DNA from: Vespa crabro
Taxonomy: Eukaryota; Arthropoda; Insecta; Hymenoptera; Vespidae
Direction of reading: 5' to 3'
Assembly: GCF_910589235.1 (NCBI RefSeq)
Contig: NW_025813595.1
Span: 248,001-312,000 of the forward strand
Length of the DNA stretch: 64,000 nucleotides
Positions within the stretch are counted from its first letter, which is position 1; every line of letters starts with the position of its first letter. The notes under the pieces are model-generated. The model had not been told where the DNA came from. It did not search any database and saw only the letters and a list, made by a program, of their open reading frames with translations. A program made the position numbers and the translations under genes. Below are positions 54,501 through 64,000 of the stretch, piece by piece.

Positions 54501-54975
54501 TAAACATAGTAAAAACGTTATATTCTTGTTATATTCTTTATTCTGCATCGATAGAATATAAAATCAATGAAATTGAACGAGATTTCAAGTTTTTGTTTTT
54601 CGACGATACGCGTATATGAGCGAAAAATCGTATATACGATATGAAAGAATGTTAAAAACTTTGATTCCAATATAAAATAGATATTTGATCTTATGAAATG
54701 CAATGTTCTGAATCGATTGGTAACATTTTTCTAACTGTGGCACAAGTATTATTAAAGATTTCACGATTTTATCTTTGCATATACCGAAATTCGCGTATGT
54801 CGATTACGTTTTTCGACAATTATCATATGAAAACGCGTATTTAAACATAGTTAAAACGTTATATACTTGTTATATTCTTTATTCTGCCTCGATAGAATAT
54901 AAAATCAATGAAATTGAACGAGATTTCAAGTTTTCATTTTTCGACGATACGCGTATATGAGCGAAAAATCGTATA
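51530..54975. repeat. Five-monomer tandem duplication, period 1705 bp
   Basis: Positions x and x+1705 appear identical from about 51530 to 53270, slightly more than one period. The block carries unusual markers, all seen twice: GATATGAACGAATG (51570, 53275), GAGAGAAAAATCG (51890, 53595), ATGAAATAATG (51913, 53618), CTATGATTCCTATAT (51931, 53636), GAACTGCAATG (51967, 53672), TTCGAACTGTAGCAC (52002, 53707), AAACTAAGTAAAAAC (52115, 53820), TTTGTCTAACTG (52339, 54044), TCTAAATGTGGC (52684, 54389) and TTTCTCGATTTT (52714, 54419). Flanking sequence differs on both sides. One recent unequal exchange explains it. Confidence 0.92.
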
Positions 54976-54979
54976 TACG

Positions 54980-57310
54980 ATATGAAAGAATGTTAAAAAC
55001 TTTGTTTCCAATATAAAATATATGTTTGATCTTATGAAATGCAATGTTCTGAATCGATTGGTAACATTTTTCTAACTGTGGCACAAGTATTATTAAAGAT
55101 TTCACGATTTTATCTTCGCATATACCGAAATTCGCGTATGTCGATTAGGTTTTTCGTCAATTATCATATGAAAACGCGTATTTAAACATAGTAAAAACGT
55201 TATTTTCTTGTTATATTCTTTATTCTGCATCGATAGAATATAGAAACAATGAAATTGAACGAGATTTCAAGTTTTCGTTTTTCGACGATACGCGTATATG
55301 AGCGAAAAATCGTATATACGATATGAAAGAATGTTAAAAACTTTGATTCCAATATAAAATAGATGTTTGATCTTATGAAATGCAATGTTCTGAATCGATT
55401 GGTAACATTTTTCTAACTGTGGCACAAGTATTATTAAAGAATTCGCGATTTTATCTTCGCATATACCGAAATTCGCGAATGTCGATTACGTTTTTCGACA
55501 ATTATCATATGAAAACGCGTATTTAAACATAGTAAAAACGTTATATTCTTGTTATATTCTTTATTCTGCTTCGATAGAATATAAAATCAATGAAATTGAA
55601 CGAGATTTCAAGTTTTCGTTTTTCGACGATACGCGTATATGAGCGAAAAATCGTATATACGATATGAAAGAATGTTAAAAACTTTGACTCCAATATAAAA
55701 TAGATGTTTGATCTAATGAAATGCAATGTTCTGAATCGATTGGTAACATTTTTCTAACTGTGGCACAAGTATTATTAAAGATTTCGCTATTTTATCTTCG
55801 CATATACCGAAATTCGCGTATGTCGATTACGTTTTTGACAATTATCATATGAAAACGCGTATTTAAACATAGTAAAAACGTTATATTCTTGTTATATTCT
55901 TTATTCTGCATCGATAGAATATAAAATCAATGAAATTGAACGAGATTTCAAGTTTTCGTTTTTCGACGATACGCGTATATGAGCGAAAAATCGTATATAC
56001 GATATGAAAGAATGTTAAAAACTTTGATTCCAATATAAAATAGATGTTTGATCTTATGAAATGCAATGTTCTGAATCGATTGGTAACATTTTTCTAACTG
56101 TGGCACAAGTATTATTAAAGATTTCGCGATTTTATCTTCGCATATACCGAAATTCGCGTATGTCGATTAGGTTTTTCGACAATAATCATATGAAACCGCG
56201 TATTTAAACATAGTAAAAACGTTATATTCTTGTTATATTCTTTATTCTGCATCGATAGAATATAAAATCAATGAAATTGAACGTGATTTCAAGTTATCGT
56301 TTTTCGACGATACGCGTATATGAGCGAAAAATCGTATATACGATATGAAAGAATGTTAAAAACTTTGATTCCAATATAAAATAGATGTTTGATCTTATGA
56401 AATGCAATGTTCTGAATCGATTGGTAACATTTTTCTAACTGTGGCACAAGTATTATTAAAAATTTCACGATTTTATCTTTGCATATACCGAAATTCGCGT
56501 ATGTCGATTAGGTTTTTCGTCAATTATCATATGAAAACGCGTATTTAAACATAGTAAAAACGTTATATTCTTGTTATATTCTTTATTCTGCATCGATAGA
56601 ATATAAAATCAATGAAATTGAACGAGATTTCAAGTTTTTGTTTTTCGACGATACGCGTATATGAGCGAAAAATCGTATATACGATATGAAAGAATGTTAA
56701 AAACTTTGATTCCAATATAAAATAGATATTTGATCTTATGAAATGCAATGTTCTGAATCGATTGGTAACATTTTTCTAACTGTGGCACAAGTATTATTAA
56801 AGATTTCACGATTTTATCTTCGCATATACCGAAATTCGCGTATGTCGATTACGTTTTTCGACAATTATCATATGAAAACGCGTATTTAATCATAGTTAAA
56901 ACGTTATATACTTGTTATATTCTTTATTCTGCATCGATAGAATATAAAATCAATGAAATTGAACGAGATTTCAAGTTTTCGTTTTTCGACGATACGCGTA
57001 TATGAGCGAAAAATCGTATATACGATATGAAAGAATGTTAAAAACTTTGTTTCCAATATAAAATATATGTTTGATCTTATGAAATGCAATGTTCTGAATC
57101 GATTGGTAACATTTTTCTAACTGTGGCACAAGTATTATTAAAGATTTCACGATTTTATCTTCGCATATACCGAAATTCGCGTATGTCGATTAGGTTTTTC
57201 GTCAATTATCATATGAAAACGCGTATTTAAACATAGTAAAAACGTTATATTCTTGTTATATTCTTTATTCTGCATCGATAGAATATAAAAACAATGAAAT
57301 TGAACGAGAT
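54980..57310. repeat. Related segments 2045 bp apart (6 monomers)
   Basis: CTTTGTTTCC followed by AAATATATG occurs near 55000 and 57045. TAGGTTTTTCGTC follows at 55145 and 57190. An altered TAAAATCAATG follows (TAGAAACAATG near 55241, TAAAAACAATG near 57286). The spacing is 6 x 341 - 1, and the missing base is the C deletion in CGTTTTTGACAATT near 55836. The copies are less alike than the 5-mer next to them, so this relation is probably older. Confidence 0.72.
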
Positions 57311-58469
57311 TTCAAGTTTTCGTTTTTCGACGATACGCGTATATGAGCGAAAAATCGTATATACGATATGAAAGAATGTTAAAAACTTTGATTCCAATAT
57401 AAAATAGATGTTTGATCTTATGAAATGCAATGTTCTGAATCGATTGGTAACATTTTTCTAACTGTGGCATAAGTATTATTAAAGATTTCACGATTTTATC
57501 TTCGCATATACCGAATTTCGCGTATGTCGATTACGTTTTTCGTCAATTATCTTATGAAAACGCGTATTTAAAAATAGTAAAAACGTTATATTCTTGTTAT
57601 ATTCTTTATTCTGCTTCGATAGAATATAAAATCAATGAAATTGAACGAGATTTCAAGTTTTCGTTTTTCGACGATACGCGTATATGAGCGAAAAATCGTA
57701 TATACGATATGAAAGAATGTTAAAAACTTTGATTCCAATATAAAATAGATGTTTGATCTTATGAAATGCAATGTTCTGAATCGATTGGTAACATTTTTCT
57801 AACTGTGGCACAAGTATTATTAAAGATTTCGCGATTTTATCTTCGCATATACCGAAATTCGCGTATGTCGATTACGTTTTTCGACAATTATCATATGAAA
57901 ACGCGTATTTAAACATAGTAAAAACGTCATATTCTTGTTATATTCTTTATTCTGCATCGATAGAATATAAAATCAATGATATTGAACGAGATTTCAAGTT
58001 TTCGTTTTTCGACGATACGCGTATATGAGCGAAAAATCGTATATACGATATGAAAGAATGTTAAAAACTTTGATTCCCATATAAAATAGATGTTTGATCT
58101 TATGAAATGCAATGTTCTGAATCGATTGGTAACATTTTTCTAAATGTGGCACAAGTATTATTAAAGATTTCGCGATTTTATCTTCGCATATACCGAAATT
58201 CGCGTATGTCGATTACGTTTTTCGACAATTATCATATGAAAACGCGTATTTAAACATAGTAAAAACGTTATATTCTTGTTATATTCTTTATTCTGCATCG
58301 ATAGAATATAAAATCAATGAAATTGAACGAGATTTCAAGTTTTCGTTTTTCGACGATACGCGTATATGAGCGAAAAATCGTATATACGATATGAAAGAAT
58401 GTTAAAAACTTTGATTCCAATATAAAATAGATGTTTGATCTTATGAAATGCAATGTTCTGAATCGTATG

Positions 58470-59600
58470 GTAACATTTCTCTAACTGTGGCACAAGTATT
58501 ATTAAAGATTTCACGATTTTATCTTCGCATATACCGAAATTCACGTATGTCGATTACGTTTTTCGACAATTATCATATGAAAACGCGTATTTAAACATAG
58601 TAAAAACGTTATATTCTTGTTATATTCTTTATTCTGCATCGTTAGAATATAAAATCAATGAAATTGAACGAGATTTCAAGTTTTCTTTTTTCGACGATAC
58701 GCGTATATGAGCGAAAAATCGTATATACGATATGAAAGAATGTTAAAAACTTTGATTCCAATATAAAATAGATGTTTGATCTTATGAAATGCAATGTTCT
58801 GAATCGATTGGTAACATTTTTCTAACTGTGGCACAAGTATTATTAAAGATTTCACGATTTCATCTTCGCATATACCGAAATTAGCGTATGTCGATTACGT
58901 TTTTCGTCAATTATCATATGAAAACGCGTATTTAAACATAGTAAAAACGTTATATTCTTGTTATATTCTTTATTCTGCATCGATAGAATATAAAATCAAT
59001 GAAATTGAACGAGATTTCAAGTTTTCGTTTTTCGACGATACGCGTATATGAGCGAAAAATCGTATATACGATATGAAAGAATGTTAAAAACTTTGATTCC
59101 AATATAAAATAGTTGTTTGATCTTATGAAATGCAATGTTCTGAATCGATTGGTAACATTTCTCTAACTGTGGCACAAGTATTATTAAAGATTTCACGATT
59201 TTATCTTCGCATATACCGAAATTCACGTATGTCGATTACGTTTTTCGACAATTATCATATGAAAACGCGTATTTAAACATAGTAAAAACGTTATATTCTT
59301 GTTATATTCTTTATTCTGCATCGATAGAATATAAAATCAATGAAATTGAACGAGATTTCAAGTTTTCTTTTTTCGACGATACGCGTATATGAGCGAAAAA
59401 TCGTATATACGATATGAAAGAATGTTAAAAACTTTGATTCCAATATAAAATAGATGTTTGATCTTATGAAATGCAATGTTCTGAATCGATTGGTAACATT
59501 TTTCTAACTGTGGCACAAGTATTATTAAAGATTTCACGATTTCATCTTCGCATATACCGAAATTAGCGTATGTCGATTACGTTTTTCGACAATTATCATA
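58470..59600. repeat. Two-monomer unit duplicated, period 682 bp
   Basis: Markers recur at 682 bp: AACATTTCTCTAACTG (58472, 59154), AATTCACGTATG (58539, 59221), TTTTCTTTTTTCG (58681, 59363), GATTTCATCTTCGC (58856, 59538) and GAAATTAGCG (58878, 59560). Private differences include GAATCGTATGG near 58461 and CATCGTTAGAATAT near 58638. CTCTAACTG with TTCACGTATG also recurs near 61554-61612, and TTTCATC with GAAATTAGCG near 62952 and 63634. Confidence 0.82.
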
Positions 59601-60239
59601 TGAAAACGCGTATTTAAACATAGTAAAAACGTTATATTCTTGTTATATTCTTTATTCTGCATCGATAGAATATAAAATCAATGAAATTGAACGAGATTTC
59701 AAGTTTTCGTTTTTCGACGATACGCGTATATGAGCGAAAAATCTTATATACGATATGAAAGAATGTTAAAAACTTTGATTCCAATATAAAATAGATGTTT
59801 GATCTTATGAAATGCAATGTTCTGAATCGATTGGTAACATTTTTCTAAGTGTGGCACAAGTATTATTAAAGATTTCACGATCTTATCTTCGCACATACCG
59901 AAATTCGCGTATGTCGATTACGTTTTTCGACAATTATCATATGAAAACGCGTATTTAAACATAGTAAAAACGTTATATTCTTGTTATATTCTTTATTCTG
60001 CATCGATAGATTATAAAATCAATGAAATTGAACGAGATTTCAAGTTTTCGTTTTTCGACGATACGCGTATATGAGCGAAAAATCGTATATACGATATGAA
60101 AGAATGTTAAAAACTTTGATTCCAATATAAAATAGATGTTCTGATCTTATGAAATGCAATGTTCTGGATCGATTGGTATCATTTTTCTAACTGTGGCACA
60201 AGTATTATTAAAGATTTCACGATTTTATCTTCGCATATA

Positions 60240-63200
60240 CCGAAATTAGCGTATGTCGATTACGTTTTTCGACAATTATCATATGAAAACGCGTATTTAA
60301 ACATATTAAAAACGTTATATTCTTGTTATATTCTTTATTCTGCATCGATAGAATATAAAATCATTGAAATTGAACGAGATTTCAAGTTTTCGTTTTTCGA
60401 CGATACGCGTATTTGAGCGAAAAATCGTATATACGATATGAAAGAATGTTAAAAACTTTGATTCCAATATAAAATAGATGTTTTATCTTATGAAATGCAA
60501 TGTTCTGAATCGATTGGTAACATTTTTCTAAGTGTGGCACAAGTATTATTAAAGATTTCACGATTTTATCTTCGCATATACCGAAATTCGCGTATGTCGA
60601 TTACGTTTTTCGACAATTATCATATGAAAACGCGTATTTAAACATAGTAAAAAAGTTATATTCTTGTTATATTCTTTATTCTGCATCGATAGAATATAAA
60701 ATCAATGAAATTGAACGAGATTTCAAGTTTTCATTTTTCGACGATACGCGTATATGAGCGAAAAATCGTATATACGATATGAAAGAATGTTAAAAACTTT
60801 GATTCCAATATAAAATAGATGTTTGATCTTATGAAATGCAATGTTCTGAATCGATTGGTAACATTTTTGTAACTGTGGCACAAGTATTATTAAAGATTTC
60901 ACGATTTTATCTTCGCATATACCGAAATTCGCGTATGTCGATTACGTTTTTCGACAATTATCATATGAAAACGCGTATTTAAACATAGTAAAAAAGTTAT
61001 ATTCTTGTTATATTCTTTATTCTGCATCGATAGAATATAAAATCAATGAAATTGAACGAGATTTCAAGTTTTCATTTTTCGACGATACGCGTATATGAGC
61101 GAAAAATCGTATATACGATATGAAAGAATGTTAAAAACTTTGATTCCAATATAAAATAGATGTTTGATCTTATGAAATGCAATGTTCTGAATCGATTGGT
61201 AACATTTTTGTAACTGTGGCACAAGTATTATTAAAGATTTCACGATTTTATCTTCGCATATACCGAAATTCGCGTATGTCGATTACGTTTTTCGACAATT
61301 ATCATATGAAAACGCGTATTTAAACATAGTAAAAACGTTATATTCTTGTTATATTCTTTATTCTGCATCGATAGAATATAAAATCAATGAAATTGAACGA
61401 GATTTCAAGTTTTCGTTTTTCGACGATACGCGTATATGAGCGAAAAATCGTATATACGATATGAAAGAATGTTAAAAACTTTGATTCCAATATAAAATAG
61501 ATGTTTGATCTTATGCAATGCAATGTTCTGAATCGATTGGTAACATTTCTCTAACTGTGGCACAAGTATTATTAAAGATTTCACGATTTTATCTTCGCAT
61601 ATACCGAAATTCACGTATGTCGATTACGTTTTTCGACAATTATCATATGAAAACGCGTATTTAAACATAGTAAAAACGTTATATTCTTGTTATATTCTTT
61701 ATTCTGCATCGATAGAATATAAAATCAATGAAATTGAACGAGATTTCAAGTTTTCGTTTTTCGACGATACGCGTATATGAGCGAAAAATCGTATATACGA
61801 TATGAAAGAATGTTAAAAACTTTGATTCCAATATAAAATAGATGTTTGATCTTATGAAATGCAATGTTCTGAATCGATTGGTAACATTTTTCTAACTGTG
61901 GCACAAGTATTATTAAAGATTTCGCGATTTTATCTTCGCATATCCCGAAATTCGCGTATGTCGATTACGTTTTTCGACAATTATCATATGAAAACGTGTA
62001 TTTAAACATAGTAAAAACGTTATATTCTTGTTATATTCTTTATTCTGCATCGATAGAATATAAAATCAATGAAATTGAACGAGATTTCAAGTTTTCGTTT
62101 TTGGACGATACGCGTATATGAGCGAAAAATCGTATATACGATATGAAAGAATGTTAAAAACGTTGATTGCAATATAAAATAGATGTTTGATCTTTTGAAA
62201 TGCAATGTTCTGACTCGATTGGTAACATTATTCTAACTGTGGCACAAGTATTATTAAAGATTTCACGATTTTATCTTCGCATATACCGAAATTCGCGTAT
62301 GTCGATTACGTTTTTCGACAATTATCATATGAAAACGCGTATTTAAACATAGTAAAAACGTTATATTCTTGTTATATTCTTTATTCTGCATCGACAGAAT
62401 ATAAAATCAATGAAATTGAACGAGATTTCAAGTTTTCGTTTTTCGACGATACGCGTATATGAGCGAAAAATCGTATATACGATATGAATGAATGTTAAAA
62501 ACTTTGATTCCAATATAAAATAGATGTTTGATCTTATGAAATGCAATGTTCTGAATCGATTGGTAACATTTTTCTAACTGTGGCACAAGTATTATTAAAG
62601 ATTTCGCGATTTTATCTTCGCATATACCGAAATTCGCGTATGTAGATTAGGTTTTTCGACAATTATCATATGAAAACGCGTATTTAAACATAGTAAAAAC
62701 GTTATATTCTTGTTATATTCTTTATTCTGCATAGATAGAATATAATATCAATGAAATTGAACGAGATTTCAAGTTTTCGTTTTTCGACGATACGCGTATA
62801 TGAGCGAAAAATCGTATAAACGATATGAATGAATGTTAAAAACTTTGATTCCAATATAAAATAGATGTTTGATCTTATGAAATGCAATGTTCTGATTCGA
62901 TTGGTAACATTTTTCTAAATGTGGCACAAGTATTATTAAAGATTTCACGATTTCATCTTCGCATATACCGAAATTAGCGTATGTCGATTACGTTTTTCGA
63001 CAATTATCATATGAAAACGCGTATTTAAACATAGTAAAAACGTTATATTCTTGTAATATTCTTTATTCTGCATCGATAGAATATAAAATCAATTAAATTG
63101 AACGAGATTTCAAGTTTTCGTTTTTCGACGATACGCGTGTATGAGCGAAAAATCGTATATACGATATGAAAGAATGTTAAAAACTTAAATTCCAATATAA

Positions 63201-64000
63201 AATAGATGTTTGATCTTATGAAATGCAATGTTCTGAATCGATTGGTAACATTTTTCTAACTGTGGCACAAGTATTATTAAAGATTTCACGATTTTATCTT
63301 CGCATATACCGAAATTCGCGTATGTCGATTACGTTTTTCGACAAATATCATATGAAAACACGTATTTAAACATAGTAAAAACGTTATATTCTTGTAATAT
63401 TCTTTATTCTGCATCGATAGAATATAAAATCAATGAAATTGAACGAGATTTCAAGTTTTCTTTTTTCGACGATACGCGTATATGAGCGAAAAATCGTATA
63501 TACGATATGAAAGAATGTTAAAAACTTTGATTCCAATATAAAATAGATGTTTGATCTTATGAAATGCAATGTTCTGAATCGATTGGTGACATTTTTCTAA
63601 CTGTGGCACAAGTATTATTAAAGATTTCACGATTTCATCTTCGCATATACCGAAATTAGCGTATGTCGATTACGTTTTTCGACAATTATCATATGAAAAC
63701 GCGTATTTAAACATATTAAAAACGGTATATTCTTGTTATATTCTTTATTCTGCATCGATAGAATATAAAATCATTGAAATTGAACGAGATTTCAAGTTTT
63801 CGTTTTTCGACGATACGCGTATTTGAGCGAAAAATCGTATATACGATATGAAAGAATGTTAAAAACTTTGATTCCAATATAAAATAGATGTTTTATCTTA
63901 TGAAATGCAATGTTCTGAATCGATTGGTAACATTTTTCTAAGTGTGGCACAAGTATTATTAAAGATTTCACGATTTTATCTTCGCATATACCGAAATTCG
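60240..64000. repeat. Ten-monomer spacing (3410 bp) reaching the right window end
   Basis: A distinctive monomer at about 60240-60540 recurs at 63650-63950: GAAATTAGCG (60243, 63653), ACATATTAAAAACG (60301, 63711), AAAATCATTGAAATTG (60357, 63767), CGCGTATTTGAGCG (60407, 63817), TGTTTTATC (60479, 63889) and CTAAGTGTGG (60528, 63938). The first copy has AACGTTATATTC and the second AACGGTATATTC. The window ends inside the second copy, so the size and copy number of this unit are unknown. Confidence 0.82.
60600..61240. repeat. Adjacent identical monomers, period 341 bp
   Basis: Two neighbouring monomers share three private changes at 341-bp spacing: AGTAAAAAAGTTATATTC (60648, 60989), TTTTCATTTTTCG (60728, 61069) and ACATTTTTGTAACTG (60862, 61203). 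No differences were seen between them over a full period. This is the simplest kind of single-monomer duplication and must be among the youngest events in the window. Confidence 0.88.

Larger units (their letters stand above)
47761..57090. repeat. Recurrent two-monomer module (five occurrences)
   Basis: A monomer beginning GATTTCAAGTTTTTG and carrying AGATATTTGATC starts at 47761, 50830, 52876, 54581 and 56626. It is followed each time by a monomer with AGTTAAAACG and TATATACTTG. The first four also have TTTGCATATACC and GCCTCGATAG; the fifth has TTCGCATATACC and GCATCGATAG, plus TTTAATCATAG. Spacings are 9, 6, 5 and 6 monomers, the last one base short because of a deletion near 55836. The pair has moved as a unit through several different duplications. 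Confidence 0.85.
1..64000. repeat. Tandem satellite array, 341-bp monomer, about 187.7 copies
   Basis: The same unit recurs at 341-bp spacing from the first base to the last, always in one orientation. GATTTCAAG occurs at 15 and 63788, a distance of 187 x 341 + 6. All length changes seen are single bases. Twenty monomers carry the extra base of the TTCATTG variant. Two other insertions are at about 17346 and 60140. Sixteen deletions lie near 13839, 13917, 23038, 28690, 28931, 30393, 32437, 33801, 36868, 38914, 39075, 39155, 40616, 42320, 43687 and 55836. No transposon, inversion, microsatellite or unique DNA interrupts the array. Copies differ mainly by point substitutions. This is the organisation of centromeric or pericentromeric satellite DNA; that location is inferred, not shown. 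There are no gene-free gaps to describe separately, because every stretch is satellite. Confidence 0.99.
42823..64000. repeat. Domain III: satellite region of mixed short HORs
   Basis: Neither the +1 (TTCATTG) allele of Domain I nor the TTTTCCTTTTCG allele of Domain II occurs here. Markers frequent here include TAGGTTTTTCGTC, AGTTAAAACG with TATATACTTG, GCTTCGATAG, GAATTTCGCG with GGCATAAG, and AAATTAGCG. The first 2.5 kb (to about 45.3 kb) show no clear HOR and comparatively many private substitutions. One monomer there, near 43687, has a one-base deletion (TTTTCGTTTTCGACG) different from the Domain II deletion. The array runs off the right end of the window. Confidence 0.8.

Noticed and set aside
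1..64000. CRISPR array.
   Set aside because: The repeats are 341 bp with no unique spacers between them, far outside the 20-50 bp repeat and spacer pattern, and no cas genes are present.
1..64000. A new gene system, mobile element or immune locus hidden in the repeats.
   Set aside because: Both strands were examined across all monomers and at the HOR junctions. No long open frame, terminal inverted repeat, target-site duplication, tRNA or rRNA sequence was found. All observed structure is explained by satellite amplification and exchange.

Overview
The whole 64,000-base window is one uninterrupted tandem satellite DNA array. No protein-coding gene, RNA gene, transposon or unique sequence was found. 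The repeat unit is about 341 bp, about 29% G+C, and every copy lies head to tail in the same orientation. The first GATTTCAAG landmark is at 15 and the last is at 63788. That distance is 187 x 341 + 6, so about 187.7 monomers are present. The net +6 agrees with the single-base changes found by eye (22 insertions, 16 deletions), so the register is never broken by a larger event. Both window ends lie inside monomers, so the array continues on both sides.

A large regular satellite points to a eukaryote, in centromeric, pericentromeric or other heterochromatic DNA. CpG is strongly over-represented (about 22 CpG against 8 GpC per monomer), which argues against a heavily CpG-methylated genome such as a vertebrate or flowering plant. 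It fits an insect or other lightly methylated animal. I do not recognise the satellite family, and species and chromosome cannot be given.

The array has three domains. Domain I (1-27829) is marked by monomers with one extra base (TTCATTG in place of TCAATG). It contains a 4-mer duplication (period 1364), a 3-mer higher-order repeat (HOR, period 1024), a 7-mer duplicated unit (period 2391) and a 3-mer HOR (period 1023), part of which was copied 4434 bp away. Domain II (27830-42822) is a complex HOR whose fullest copy has 11 distinguishable monomers. Neighbouring copies have 10, 9, 7, 5 and 2 monomers, and some junction monomers are chimeras of two types. Domain III (42823-64000) has 2-, 9/10-, 5- and 6-mer duplications, an almost unchanged monomer doublet, and a 10-mer spacing reaching the right end.

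Each monomer carries two neighbouring perfect palindromes (10 and 14 bp), two 8-bp palindromes and three copies of CGCGTAT. Short open frames of 60-94 codons recur on both strands, but they result from repeat homogenisation and are not annotated as genes. The interest of the window lies in its record of unequal exchange, segmental amplification and subfamily turnover.
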